This document shows positions 11,871 through 20,940 of a stretch of 64,000 nucleotides of DNA, one piece after another. Position 1 is the first letter of the stretch, and each line of letters opens with the position of its first letter. Under the pieces are notes generated by a model. The model worked only from the letters and a program-made list of their open reading frames with translations, had not been told where the DNA came from and searched no databases. Both the position numbers and the translations under genes were made by a program. The stretch covers positions 40,290,029 through 40,354,028 of the forward strand of contig NW_022145607.1 in the NCBI RefSeq assembly GCF_000002235.5, read 5' to 3'. The stretch is from Strongylocentrotus purpuratus. Lineage: Eukaryota > Echinodermata > Echinoidea > Camarodonta > Strongylocentrotidae.

Positions 11871-14800
11871 ATGGAAGGGCAACAACCAACTGAAAATAAC
11901 TTGACTACTGACTCGACTAACTTACCTCCTGAAACACTTCGCCGCTCCACTCGTCCTGTCAAATTGACAGAGAAAGCATTGCAGAATAAAGAAGACGACC
12001 TTCAAGGTAAGTTTTTTGTTGAACATATAGATTTGCATTCGATCATACAATCTACTCGAAATAGCTTATTGTCTCAAAACATTGATGGTGATAGCTTAGC
12101 AGTGAATAAGCTTGACATTACTGCTAGGCTCAATTCTTTGAAGGAGATATTTGTTGAGCTAAAAAGGCTCAATGAAGACTCCATTGATGATGAGGTTATT
12201 GAGGCAATGGATGAATCTTCTATTTCTGTTCGTAATATCTTATCGGATATTGATAAGGTATCCAACATGTCTTCTTCTAGACAACCATCAATTCGGTTGG
12301 CGCACTCAACACAATCACGACTCTCGAGGACATCTTCCAGATCGTCACGACGAGTTGCAGTCGCAGCAGAAGCCGCTGCATTACAAGAAGAGCTTACAGC
12401 CCAGAAGCTTCAAAATGAACGGGAAAAGGAGCTCGAAAGAATGGAACTTGAGGAAGAAATGAGGAGGAAGCAAGTAGTTTTCAAAATGTCCGAGCTGAAA
12501 AGACAACTAGAAGAGGAAAGACTACAAGGCAAGCTCAAGGCACAAGAAGCAATTATGAGAGTCTACGATGAAGAAGATGGAACCAGCACAGTCTCTTCTT
12601 CATCCTCGCGTGGAGGTAAAACTGTTGTCAAAAAGATCGAAGATCAGCCAAATCCAACTGATGTGATCCCAAGGGCATCTCCCAAGTTAGAAAGCAAATT
12701 GATTGATGAACCAGCCTCCATCGTGTCACAGCAAGCGCAAGTAGTGCTTGATCCCCAAGCTCCGATGTTCCAGCCAAGATCACCAGTTTTAGATCTCGCT
12801 GATGCCTTGGCTCAGAGTCGTCTACCCGTTCCGGAGCCGCCAATATTCACTGGAGACCCACTCCAATATCCAGATTGGGTGTCGGCTTTCACTACTCTGG
12901 TAGAGCGAAGAGGCATCCCTCCTGGTGAAAAAATTCACTACCTTCGAAGGTATCTTGGTGGTCCAGCAAAGGAGGCAGTCAGTGGCTACTTTCTCCTGAG
13001 GTCAGAAAATGCATTTGAGCAAGCAAAGAGCACCCTTCAAAAGAGGTTTGGCAATCCATTTGCTATTGCTGAAGCCTTTCGGACAAAGTTGGATGTGTGG
13101 CCCAAGATAACCAGCAAGGATCACAATGGGCTGCAGCGGTTTGCAGACTTCCTTCAACAGTGTCTGGTAGCCAAGGCTGAGATTGTCGATCTCAACATTC
13201 TGGATGATATACGAGAGATCAACCGAATGGTTGCTCGACTACCAGATCATATCGTCCATAGATGGAATCGCTCGGTGGCACAGACAAAAAGGGAGCGACT
13301 TTGTTATCCTAGGTTTGCTGACTTCGTTTCTTTCATTGGGAACGAAGCAGACATTGCTAATGATCCTCTGCTCACTGTGGATGTTGGCAAGACTAGAGAG
13401 AGAAAACAGGAAACCGCAGTCTCAAAACGGGTAACCCTCTCTACGTCTGGCTCAACTTCACAGAAGCAATGTCTGTTGTGCAAGAGACAATATCATTCCC
13501 TGAATGACTGTCGGGAATTCCTTCGGAAAGACATGTCCCAGAGAAAGGATTTCATCAAAAATGAAAGACTTTGCTATGGCTGTCTTGAAAAAGGCCATAT
13601 GTCTAAATATTGCCAAAGCAGACTGGTCTGCAAGAAGTGCAGTAAAAGGCATCCAAGCTGCCTTCATGAGGACCAAAGAGATTCGAACAAGGCCAACTTG
13701 GCATCAAGCCAACCGAAGGAAGCTCAAACCGCATCGACCTCAAATCCTCAAGCTGTAACGCACAAAGTACAAGGCGATGAACGTAGTGACCTTACATCAA
13801 TGATTGTGCCTGTGTACCTTTCTAGTACAGAGAGGCCTGACAAGGAGGTTCTAGTGTATGCACTACTAGACTCCATGTCAAACACCACCTTCCTTTCCGA
13901 AGATGTCGGCCAAGACCTGGATGTACAATCCCAGCCTGCCACATTGTCGTTGACAACTTTGACAGATGAGATATCGATCTCAACCTTCAAGTATGACAAT
14001 CTTCGTGTCAGAGGTTTTTATTCCTCGGAGAAAATTCGTCTACCCTCCACATTTACTAGGCAGTCTATCCCTCTGGACGACAGTCATATCCCGACTCCAG
14101 AAACTGCCTCCAAGTGGCCTCATCTCGTGTGTGTGCAGGATATGATAGCGCCAAAACAAGACTGTCCTGTCGGTCTTCTGATTGGCTACAATTGTGCACA
14201 GGCCCTTGCTCCTCTGACGTCAGTCCGAGGCCAAAATGGTGAGCCGTATGCTGTCCAAACAGACCTTGGTTGGAGTATTGTTGGAGGTCAGTCTGACTTG
14301 TCCAACAGCTTCGATTCGTTTGGCCACACATACAGGACAGTCAGCATGAAGGTAGAGGCCCCGATCGATATCAAGAAGGTGACATTCGCTTACCAGTCTT
14401 CCTTAAAGGAAGCGACTGCATCGGATTTCCTTCAGCTCATGGAAAGGGACTTCCAAGAAGCTGAACAAGCTGATGCAATGTCACAAAATGACAAAAAATT
14501 CATTCAAGTTGTCACCGAAGGTTTACGCCAGAGAGAGGATGGGTTCTATGAGATGCCTCTTCCATTCAAGAAAGGACCGCCATCTCTTCCGAACAATCGA
14601 CAGGCTGCTTTGGGTCGATTAGCAGGTCTCAAGAAACAGTTCCTGAAGAAACCTGAATATCACAGTCACTACAAGGTATTCATGAAGGAGATCTTGGCAC
14701 GCGGTGATGCAGAGATGGTCGGTGATAGTAGTGACAAAGGCTTGTGGTATATTCCTCACCATGGGGTATATCACCCTAAGAAGCCTGGCAAGGTCAGGGT

Positions 14801-17792
14801 TGTATTCGATTGTAGCGCCAGGTATCTTGGGACAAGCCTCAATGACCATCTCCTGCAAGGCCCTGACTTGATTAATCCTCTCATCGGTGTCCTGTTGAGA
14901 TTTCGCCAAGGTCCTGTGGCATTCATGTGCGATGTGGAGAAGATGTACCACCAGTTTAAGGTTGCAGATCCACATCAAAACTATCTGCGTTTCTTGTGGT
15001 GGGAGGATGGGGATCTCTCCAAGACCCCAGTAGATCATAGGATGAAGGTCCACCTCTTTGGGGCAACCTCATCTCCGGGCTGTGCCAACTTTGGCTTAAA
15101 ACAGATTGCGGAGGACCACAAGAAACTCGGTGACCGTGCAGCCAACTTCCTCAAGAGGAACTTTTATGTCGATGATGGCCTAAAAAGCATGTCTTCTGAA
15201 CAGGAAGCAGCTGTGCTAATCAAGGACGCAACTCAAATGTGTGCTAAAGGCAATCTACGTCTGCACAAATTTGTGTGCAATAGCAAGGACGTAACCAGCA
15301 CCATTCCAAAATCGGAACGTGCCACTGTCACGAATGCAAGTGTTCAGCTAGGTGAACAAACCTCACCAATCGAAAGAGCTCTTGGGCTTCAGTGGTGCGT
15401 CAGTTCTGATGAGTTCTGCTTCCGACTTACTCTGAAGGATCAACCCCTCACTCGACGAGGTATTCTAGCTACAGTTGCGTCTGTATATGATCCCCTTGGT
15501 CTCATTGCACCAGTTGTCCTTGCTGGCAGAATGATTCTGCAGGAAATGTGCAAACAAAAGATGGATTGGGATCATCCCGTTCCTGACTATCTTCGGACAA
15601 GATGGGAAATATGGAGACAGGAGATCCTGAAGCTAGAAACTGCAAAGATTCCTCGCTGCTTCCAGCCCAAAGATTTCGGAGAGGCTGAGGAAGTGGAATT
15701 GCACCACTTCTCAGATGCCTCATTATCTGGATATGGACAATGTTCATATGTCAGATTACGAAATCAAAGGGGACAAGTCCACTGCTCTCTTGCCATGGCA
15801 AAGGCGAGAGTAGCACCGCTCAAGCAGTCTACCGTCCCCAGACTGGAGCTTCAGGCAGCAACCTTATCTGCCAAGGTTGCAAAAATACTGAATAAGGAGC
15901 TAGACTACAGCTCAGTCAAGAATATCTTCTGGACCGACTCCAAGGTTGTTCTGGGTTACCTGTACAACCAGTCTAAGCGCTTCCACATGTTCGTTGCGAA
16001 CAGAGTGGATTGTATTCTGAGAACCACAAGTTGTAGTCAGTGGAATTATGTTACTAGCGGTGATAATCCAGCTGACTACGCATCACGTGGACTGACAACA
16101 GAGGAACTTCTTTCGTCAAACTGGTTAGGAGGACCAGACTTCCTTTGGGAAAGTGAAGTTGCTAAGCAAGATGTCACACTAGAGGTTTCTCCTGACGACG
16201 TTGAAGTGAAGTCTTCGACAGTACATACAGTAATGTCAAAGACCAAGATTTCAACCTTTACGTCATTTGAAGATAGGTTGAACCGCTTCGCCATGTTGGA
16301 CAGCGCTATTAGAGCGGTAGCTGTACTAGTGAGGTGTTGTTACAGGCGCAAGGGACATGACATAGATGATGTTGAGATCAAAAGAGTCGCTGAGAGAAAT
16401 CTCCTGCATGCTGTCCAGAAAGAAGCCTTCTGTGATGAAAGACAGCAAATCAAATCTGACAAACATGCTGTGTCAAAATCTAGCCGCCTGAGTCAATTAG
16501 ATCCATTTCTTGACAAACAAGACCTCCTACGGGTGGGAGGACGCATGAAGAGGTCTGAAATGGTGTATGGAGTTAAGCACCCTATTATCCTTCCGAAGGG
16601 TAGTAGACTTTCCATGCTTGTCGCACTTCACTATCATGCAAAGATTTCTCACCAAGGTAGAAATATGACCATCAACGCAATCAGATCAAGTGGATACTGG
16701 ATCATCGGTTGCAGAAGCATTGTCTCATCTCTGATCGGCACATGCACCCATTGCATTAGACTAAGAGGCAAGTTGGGTGGACAGAAGATGGCTGACCTTC
16801 CATGTGAACGACTTGAGCCATCGCCCCCTTTCACTTATTGCGGTCTGGACTGTTTTGGTCCATTTGTAATCAAAGAAGGGCGCAAAGAGCTCAAGCGCTA
16901 TGGCCTCATCCTGACATGCATGGCAATGAGAGCCATTCATGTGGAAGTATTGGATGACATGTCATCCGATGCATTCATCAACGGACTGAGATGTTTCATT
17001 GCTATTCGAGGAAACGTAAGGCGGATTCAGTGTGACCAGGGCTCCAATTTTGTTGGAGCCAAGCATGAACTGAAACAAGCTCTCCGTGAGATGGATGCGG
17101 ACCATGTCGCCCGCAATCTTCTGGAGCAGAACTGTGAGTTCAAAATGAATCCTCCTTCCTCTAGCCATATGGGAGGTGTATGGGAGAGACAAATCAGAAA
17201 TGTGCGCAATGTTCTCAATGGATTATTGGAACAGTGCGGAACGCAGTTGAATGTCTCCTCTCTACGGACATTTCTCTATGAGGCCATGGCTATCGTAAAC
17301 AGCCGTCCATTGAGTGTGGATAACCTGGAAAGTCCTGATGGTCCTCTTCCGTTGACTCCCAATCATGTTCTGACCATGAAATCCGGTCTTATACTGCCTC
17401 CACCTGGAAGCTTTGAAAGGGAGGACATCTATCTCCGCAAAAGATGGCGTCGAGTCCAATACTTGACACAGTTGTTCTGGACACGATGGCAGAAGGAGTA
17501 CCTGCACACGCTTCAACCAAGAAAAACTTGGACTGAAAAGAAGACCAATGTGCACGTAGACGACATAGTACTCTTGAAAGATGAAGCCATTTGTCGGACA
17601 GATTGGAGAGTTGCGAGAGTCATGGAAACAATGTCCAGTGATGATGGTCTAGTTCGGAAGGTGCGACTTCTCATGGCGACCCCAGACTTGGACAAAAAAG
17701 GTAAGCCAGTAAATAAGAGGACAACTCTTGAAAGGCCAGTACACAAACTGGTAGTTTTGATCCGCAGCACCGACAAGGCGATTGAAGACTAA
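11871..17792 (+). CDS. BEL/Pao Gag-Pol polyprotein
   Basis: Single uninterrupted frame of 1973 residues carrying all retrotransposition functions. Seen in order: an acidic N-terminus; a charged Glu/Arg-rich coiled-coil stretch near 160-250; a BEL-type Gag region; Cys/His clusters from CLLCKRQ to CKKCSKRH near 533-600, which should bind zinc and nucleic acid; a protease-like segment LLDSMSNTTF near 663, where the usual D-T/S-G catalytic triplet reads D-S-M; reverse transcriptase from about 970 with VFDCSAR and the YVDD active site near 1099; RNase H with FSDASLSGYG near 1278 and WTDSKVV; integrase HHCC (HYHAKISHQG...CTHC, about 1587-1628); and the D,D,E core (GLDCFGPF, QCDQGSNF, GGVWERQ). Length is normal for the family. 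The ATG at 11871 is the first in frame and begins MEGQQP. Confidence 0.95.
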   Translation: MEGQQPTENNLTTDSTNLPPETLRRSTRPVKLTEKALQNKEDDLQGKFFVEHIDLHSIIQSTRNSLLSQNIDGDSLAVNKLDITARLNSLKEIFVELKRLNEDSIDDEVIEAMDESSISVRNILSDIDKVSNMSSSRQPSIRLAHSTQSRLSRTSSRSSRRVAVAAEAAALQEELTAQKLQNEREKELERMELEEEMRRKQVVFKMSELKRQLEEERLQGKLKAQEAIMRVYDEEDGTSTVSSSSSRGGKTVVKKIEDQPNPTDVIPRASPKLESKLIDEPASIVSQQAQVVLDPQAPMFQPRSPVLDLADALAQSRLPVPEPPIFTGDPLQYPDWVSAFTTLVERRGIPPGEKIHYLRRYLGGPAKEAVSGYFLLRSENAFEQAKSTLQKRFGNPFAIAEAFRTKLDVWPKITSKDHNGLQRFADFLQQCLVAKAEIVDLNILDDIREINRMVARLPDHIVHRWNRSVAQTKRERLCYPRFADFVSFIGNEADIANDPLLTVDVGKTRERKQETAVSKRVTLSTSGSTSQKQCLLCKRQYHSLNDCREFLRKDMSQRKDFIKNERLCYGCLEKGHMSKYCQSRLVCKKCSKRHPSCLHEDQRDSNKANLASSQPKEAQTASTSNPQAVTHKVQGDERSDLTSMIVPVYLSSTERPDKEVLVYALLDSMSNTTFLSEDVGQDLDVQSQPATLSLTTLTDEISISTFKYDNLRVRGFYSSEKIRLPSTFTRQSIPLDDSHIPTPETASKWPHLVCVQDMIAPKQDCPVGLLIGYNCAQALAPLTSVRGQNGEPYAVQTDLGWSIVGGQSDLSNSFDSFGHTYRTVSMKVEAPIDIKKVTFAYQSSLKEATASDFLQLMERDFQEAEQADAMSQNDKKFIQVVTEGLRQREDGFYEMPLPFKKGPPSLPNNRQAALGRLAGLKKQFLKKPEYHSHYKVFMKEILARGDAEMVGDSSDKGLWYIPHHGVYHPKKPGKVRVVFDCSARYLGTSLNDHLLQGPDLINPLIGVLLRFRQGPVAFMCDVEKMYHQFKVADPHQNYLRFLWWEDGDLSKTPVDHRMKVHLFGATSSPGCANFGLKQIAEDHKKLGDRAANFLKRNFYVDDGLKSMSSEQEAAVLIKDATQMCAKGNLRLHKFVCNSKDVTSTIPKSERATVTNASVQLGEQTSPIERALGLQWCVSSDEFCFRLTLKDQPLTRRGILATVASVYDPLGLIAPVVLAGRMILQEMCKQKMDWDHPVPDYLRTRWEIWRQEILKLETAKIPRCFQPKDFGEAEEVELHHFSDASLSGYGQCSYVRLRNQRGQVHCSLAMAKARVAPLKQSTVPRLELQAATLSAKVAKILNKELDYSSVKNIFWTDSKVVLGYLYNQSKRFHMFVANRVDCILRTTSCSQWNYVTSGDNPADYASRGLTTEELLSSNWLGGPDFLWESEVAKQDVTLEVSPDDVEVKSSTVHTVMSKTKISTFTSFEDRLNRFAMLDSAIRAVAVLVRCCYRRKGHDIDDVEIKRVAERNLLHAVQKEAFCDERQQIKSDKHAVSKSSRLSQLDPFLDKQDLLRVGGRMKRSEMVYGVKHPIILPKGSRLSMLVALHYHAKISHQGRNMTINAIRSSGYWIIGCRSIVSSLIGTCTHCIRLRGKLGGQKMADLPCERLEPSPPFTYCGLDCFGPFVIKEGRKELKRYGLILTCMAMRAIHVEVLDDMSSDAFINGLRCFIAIRGNVRRIQCDQGSNFVGAKHELKQALREMDADHVARNLLEQNCEFKMNPPSSSHMGGVWERQIRNVRNVLNGLLEQCGTQLNVSSLRTFLYEAMAIVNSRPLSVDNLESPDGPLPLTPNHVLTMKSGLILPPPGSFEREDIYLRKRWRRVQYLTQLFWTRWQKEYLHTLQPRKTWTEKKTNVHVDDIVLLKDEAICRTDWRVARVMETMSSDDGLVRKVRLLMATPDLDKKGKPVNKRTTLERPVHKLVVLIRSTDKAIED

Positions 17793-18004
17793 GCTTGACT
17801 TTAATAGCTGACATTCACTTTTACCCAGACAAATGGCTTTGACTAACCTGGACTTTCATCCTGCCCTGACATTCTAAGAAATATTTTCTCAATTTGGGGA
17901 AGACCATTTGTATTTATAAATTTTGCAAGTCGGTCAATTCCTTGTTTTGTTTCAAATAGATAGTTTTGTTGTTTGAAAAATCAGTTAGATGATTTGGGTG
18001 GGAG
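17793..18004 (+). other. BEL 3' untranslated segment with polypurine tract
   Basis: Short non-coding gap between the polyprotein stop and the 3' LTR. It ends with GGGTGGGAG at 17996-18004, directly abutting the LTR, in the place expected for the polypurine tract. Confidence 0.75.
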
Positions 18005-18629
18005 TGTGGCTGCCGCCAGAATTTGTCATTAGTATTTTTAATTTTTGTTCATAGCACCACCTATTTTACATGTGCATCGCCCTTTAAGTAATTTCTTTTT
18101 GTTACTTAAGAAAGATTTACAGCGCATGCCTAGCGCGGGTCAATGTCAATAAAAGGCCTACAAACACATTTTTAGTACGCACGAGAAAATAGTTCCATAC
18201 ATTCAAGCATAAGAAATAAGTTATTATCATTAATTATGTACTGAAATGTAAAGTAATGTTCATTGAAATGCGAATAACATTAGTAAATTCTATCAAAACT
18301 AAATCGTTGGTCGTTTTAAGTAAAATTCCAGTTGGACAAATTATTTGATATCCGTGTGCCGATAAGTTCGGTGAACGCGTTGACCCTTGGCTTTTCTGAA
18401 TTACGACCTGGCCCAAGCAATACGTGTTTTGTGGGGTCTTCAAGAAACGCCAAAGTTTCAAGGTATATTTTGCTGCCCAAGGATGGAAAAGTCCTGCCAA
18501 CGAGTTTTCACGGCACTGTTCATCACTGTTACTTTGTTTTGACAATCGTTAAGTCAAATAAAGACATTCGTCACCAGAAAATGAACATCCGTTTCAACGT
18601 TGAGTTATTTTGATCCTGCGGCAGCAACA
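18005..18629 (+). repeat. BEL 3' LTR (625 bp)
   Basis: Same length, ends and sequence as the LTR at 10136-10760, to the extent that I can compare them by eye. Followed at once by the CCTCC target duplication and the resumed Gypsy gene. Confidence 0.95.
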
Positions 18630-20620
18630 CCTCCTGCATCTACCACATGACCTAAATACTCCACCGAATCCTGCATGAATGCACACTTGGATCTCTTCAA
18701 CCGTAGTCCAAACTGACTCAACCTCTTCAACACACTCTCTAAGTTGGATGCATGTTCCTCGTCACTTGAACCTGTGACTATGATGTCATCCAAATAACAT
18801 CCTACTCCCTTAAGACCATGGAGAATCTTGTCCATGCATTCCTGGAATATGGCAGGAGCTGAACTCACCCCAAACGGTAACCGTGTATACCTGTATAGAC
18901 CTAGATGTGTGTTAATTGTGACATATTGTCTAGATTTCTCTTCTAAGTCTACTTGTTGATATGCATTCTTCAAGTCAAGTTTTGTGAACTTCTTTCCCCC
19001 TTGTAGGCTAGCAAACAACTCTTCAGGTCTTGGCATTGGATACTCTTTCACTTCTAACTGTGGATTGACTGTAATTTTATAGTCTCCACACAACCTTATC
19101 TTACCATCTGGTTTCTGTACCGGTACTACAGGAGCAGCCCAATCGGAAAACTCTACAGGCTCTAGTACCCCTTCTTTCACTAACCTATCAATCTCTTCTG
19201 CCACTTTGTCTTTTATCGCGAAGGGAATAGGTCTGGGCTTGAAGAACCTTGGTTCCGCATCACTTTTCACTTTCAGTTTGGCCTGAACCCCTTTTATTCT
19301 TCCTACACTGCTATCAAAGACCTCACTATCTGCTATTGCCTTCTCTATCCTATCTTGTGGTGTACCACTAGGTGTCACATGGTGTACCTCAAATATTTCT
19401 TTCCATCGTAGGGGAATTTCCCACAACCAATCTCTACCCAGTAAAGTAGGACCCTCATTCTTCACAATGATTAAAGGTAACCTTTCTTTTTTACCATGGT
19501 AATTCACATTCACCATACATTTGCCCATTACAGGTATCGTCTGTCGTGTGAAGGTCTTGAGCTTTATATCACATTTGTCTACCTTTACCTTCTGTTTGAA
19601 GTTCTTTTCATACACCGATTGACTAACAATCGAGACTCCACAGCCCGTATCAAGTTCCATCGACAATGTAGTATCTTCTATTTCTACATCAACCATGATA
19701 GGCTTCACACCTTTCCCTACTTTATGTACTCCAATGTAATACACATTATCATCATCATCTGTGTTTGACTCTGAACATTCAACACTACCCGACTCTGACT
19801 GGTCACCTTCAACATGACTTACGCCTAACCTAGACTTTCTTCTAGTCTTATACTTATGTTCTTGTCCCTTCCACTTACTAGTACTACCTGTACTCTTTGG
19901 GTTATTTTGTGATCTAGAGCTACCCTTCTTACTGTTCTTGCACACCTGTTTTAGATGTCCTTTACGGTGGCAGTTGTCACATGACAGTTCCCTATACCGA
20001 CACTGTTTCTTGGTGTGTCCTTTTTTTCCACAACAATAGCATTCTATTTCTCCATAATTAACAGTTGTACTTGTAGAACTTTTCTGTTCAAGTGTTTTCA
20101 GTGCTGCGGTACCCTTACTGGCAGCTTCCATGCTCGTAGCCAGCTTCACCGCTTTCTCGATAGTGATGTCATCTTCGGACAGAAGACGCCTCTGAACGCT
20201 CTCCTCTGCTAACCCGCACACGAATCTGTCTCGAAGTGCTTCCTTTCTGAAGGTGCTAAAATCGCATGTTTCCGCCATTTTCTTCAACTCGGCGTAGTAT
20301 GTAGCGATATTCTCATCAGCCCTCTGATTCCTCTGATAGAACTTGTATCTCTCTAGCATGACTGGTGGTTTAGGGTTGTAATGCTCCTTCAGCGCCTCAT
20401 CGACCTCTTTCAATGTCAGCTCAGAAACCTTCTGTGGAGCTACCACACTCTTTAGCAGTCTATACTCTTTTGCTCCCATTACTGACAAAATTACAGCCAC
20501 TTTCTTCCTTTCATCACTTATGTCATTAGCCACGAAGTAATAATCCATTCTTTCTCTGTATGATTCATATTGCTCAATGTCTGGATTGTAACTTTCAGCT
20601 CTCCCCGTTGTTGACGCCAT
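18605..20620 (-). pseudogene. Gypsy Gag-protease-RT, 5' part, truncated by BEL insertion
   Basis: Minus-strand frame of 671 codons starting MASTTGRAES at 20620. It holds a Gag domain, two zinc knuckles (CYCCGKKGHTKKQC near 195 and CDNCHRKGHLKQVC near 214), a retropepsin motif MELDTGCGVS near 325, and a reverse transcriptase with CGDYK near 513, LPFGVSSAPAIFQ, and the YLDD active site near 608. True Gypsy sequence ends at about 18630; the last few codons (about 18629 to 18605, VAAAGSK) come from the BEL LTR and lead to a stop. Gag, protease and RT lie in one frame without a gag-pol frameshift. Otherwise undamaged; the rest of the protein is at 8063-10129. Confidence 0.93.
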
Positions 20621-20824
20621 TTTTACGATGCGACGTGTACGTTCACAGTCACTATACTATAGCTGACACCATGTTCAATATGTGGGCTAAATAGTTCACA
20701 TCACCTCAAGACTGCCGACTTTTACTTCTATCTGCAGTCTATAGGAACACTGTCATCATTTTTTCATTAATGACTTACACTTTTCAGCTTATAGTTCACG
20801 GTTATCTTTATCCTCGTTGCCAAT
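20621..20824 (-). other. Gypsy leader with probable primer binding site
   Basis: About 200 bp between the 5' LTR and the Gag start. On the minus strand the LTR end is followed after two bases by TGGCAACGAGGATAAAG (20822 down to 20806), placed and starting like a primer binding site, as it begins with the TGG that pairs with tRNA CCA ends. I do not assign the tRNA. Confidence 0.65.
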
Positions 20825-20940
20825 TGTCGTGTCTGTACATCATTTAGAACACTTTGGACACAACAAAGATAACACAATGGTCCAGGTTTGGGAGTCATAT
20901 CTCTGCACGTTTTATTAACACAAGGTGGCGCTATACCACA
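20825..20940 (-). repeat. Gypsy 5' LTR (116 bp)
   Basis: Direct repeat of 7352-7467, the 5' LTR of the minus-strand element. It is followed on the + strand by CCATC, the 5-bp target duplication, and then by satellite. Confidence 0.93.

Larger units (their letters stand above)
10136..18629 (+). mobile_element. Full-length BEL/Pao LTR retrotransposon nested in Gypsy pol
   Basis: Plus-strand element of 8494 bp with 625-bp LTRs and one 1973-codon polyprotein frame. The 5-bp target duplication CCTCC lies at 10131-10135 and 18630-18634, inside the Gypsy reverse transcriptase gene just after the EYLGHVVDAGG codons. The polyprotein has the BEL/Pao gene order and motifs (Gag zinc fingers, aspartic protease, YVDD reverse transcriptase, RNase H, integrase). 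The two LTRs look identical over 625 bp and give identical chance translations, so the insertion is young. LTR pair, complete frame, polypurine tract and target duplication together are consistent with a structurally intact copy; activity cannot be judged from sequence. Confidence 0.95.
7352..20940 (-). mobile_element. Ty3/Gypsy LTR retrotransposon, split by a BEL element
   Basis: Minus-strand element bounded by 116-bp direct LTRs and flanked by a 5-bp target duplication CCATC (7347-7351 and 20941-20945) in the 17-bp satellite. Order on the minus strand: 5' LTR, primer-binding region, a single Gag-protease-RT frame, then the inserted BEL element, then RT end-RNase H-integrase, polypurine tract and 3' LTR. 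Without the 8494-bp insert and its 5-bp duplication it would be about 5.1 kb, normal for Gypsy. Very short LTRs, a single fused gag-pol frame and no chromodomain suggest the Mag lineage (the sea urchin SURL group belongs near here); this placement is inference. Both coding pieces look undecayed, so inactivation by the BEL insertion appears recent. Confidence 0.93.
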
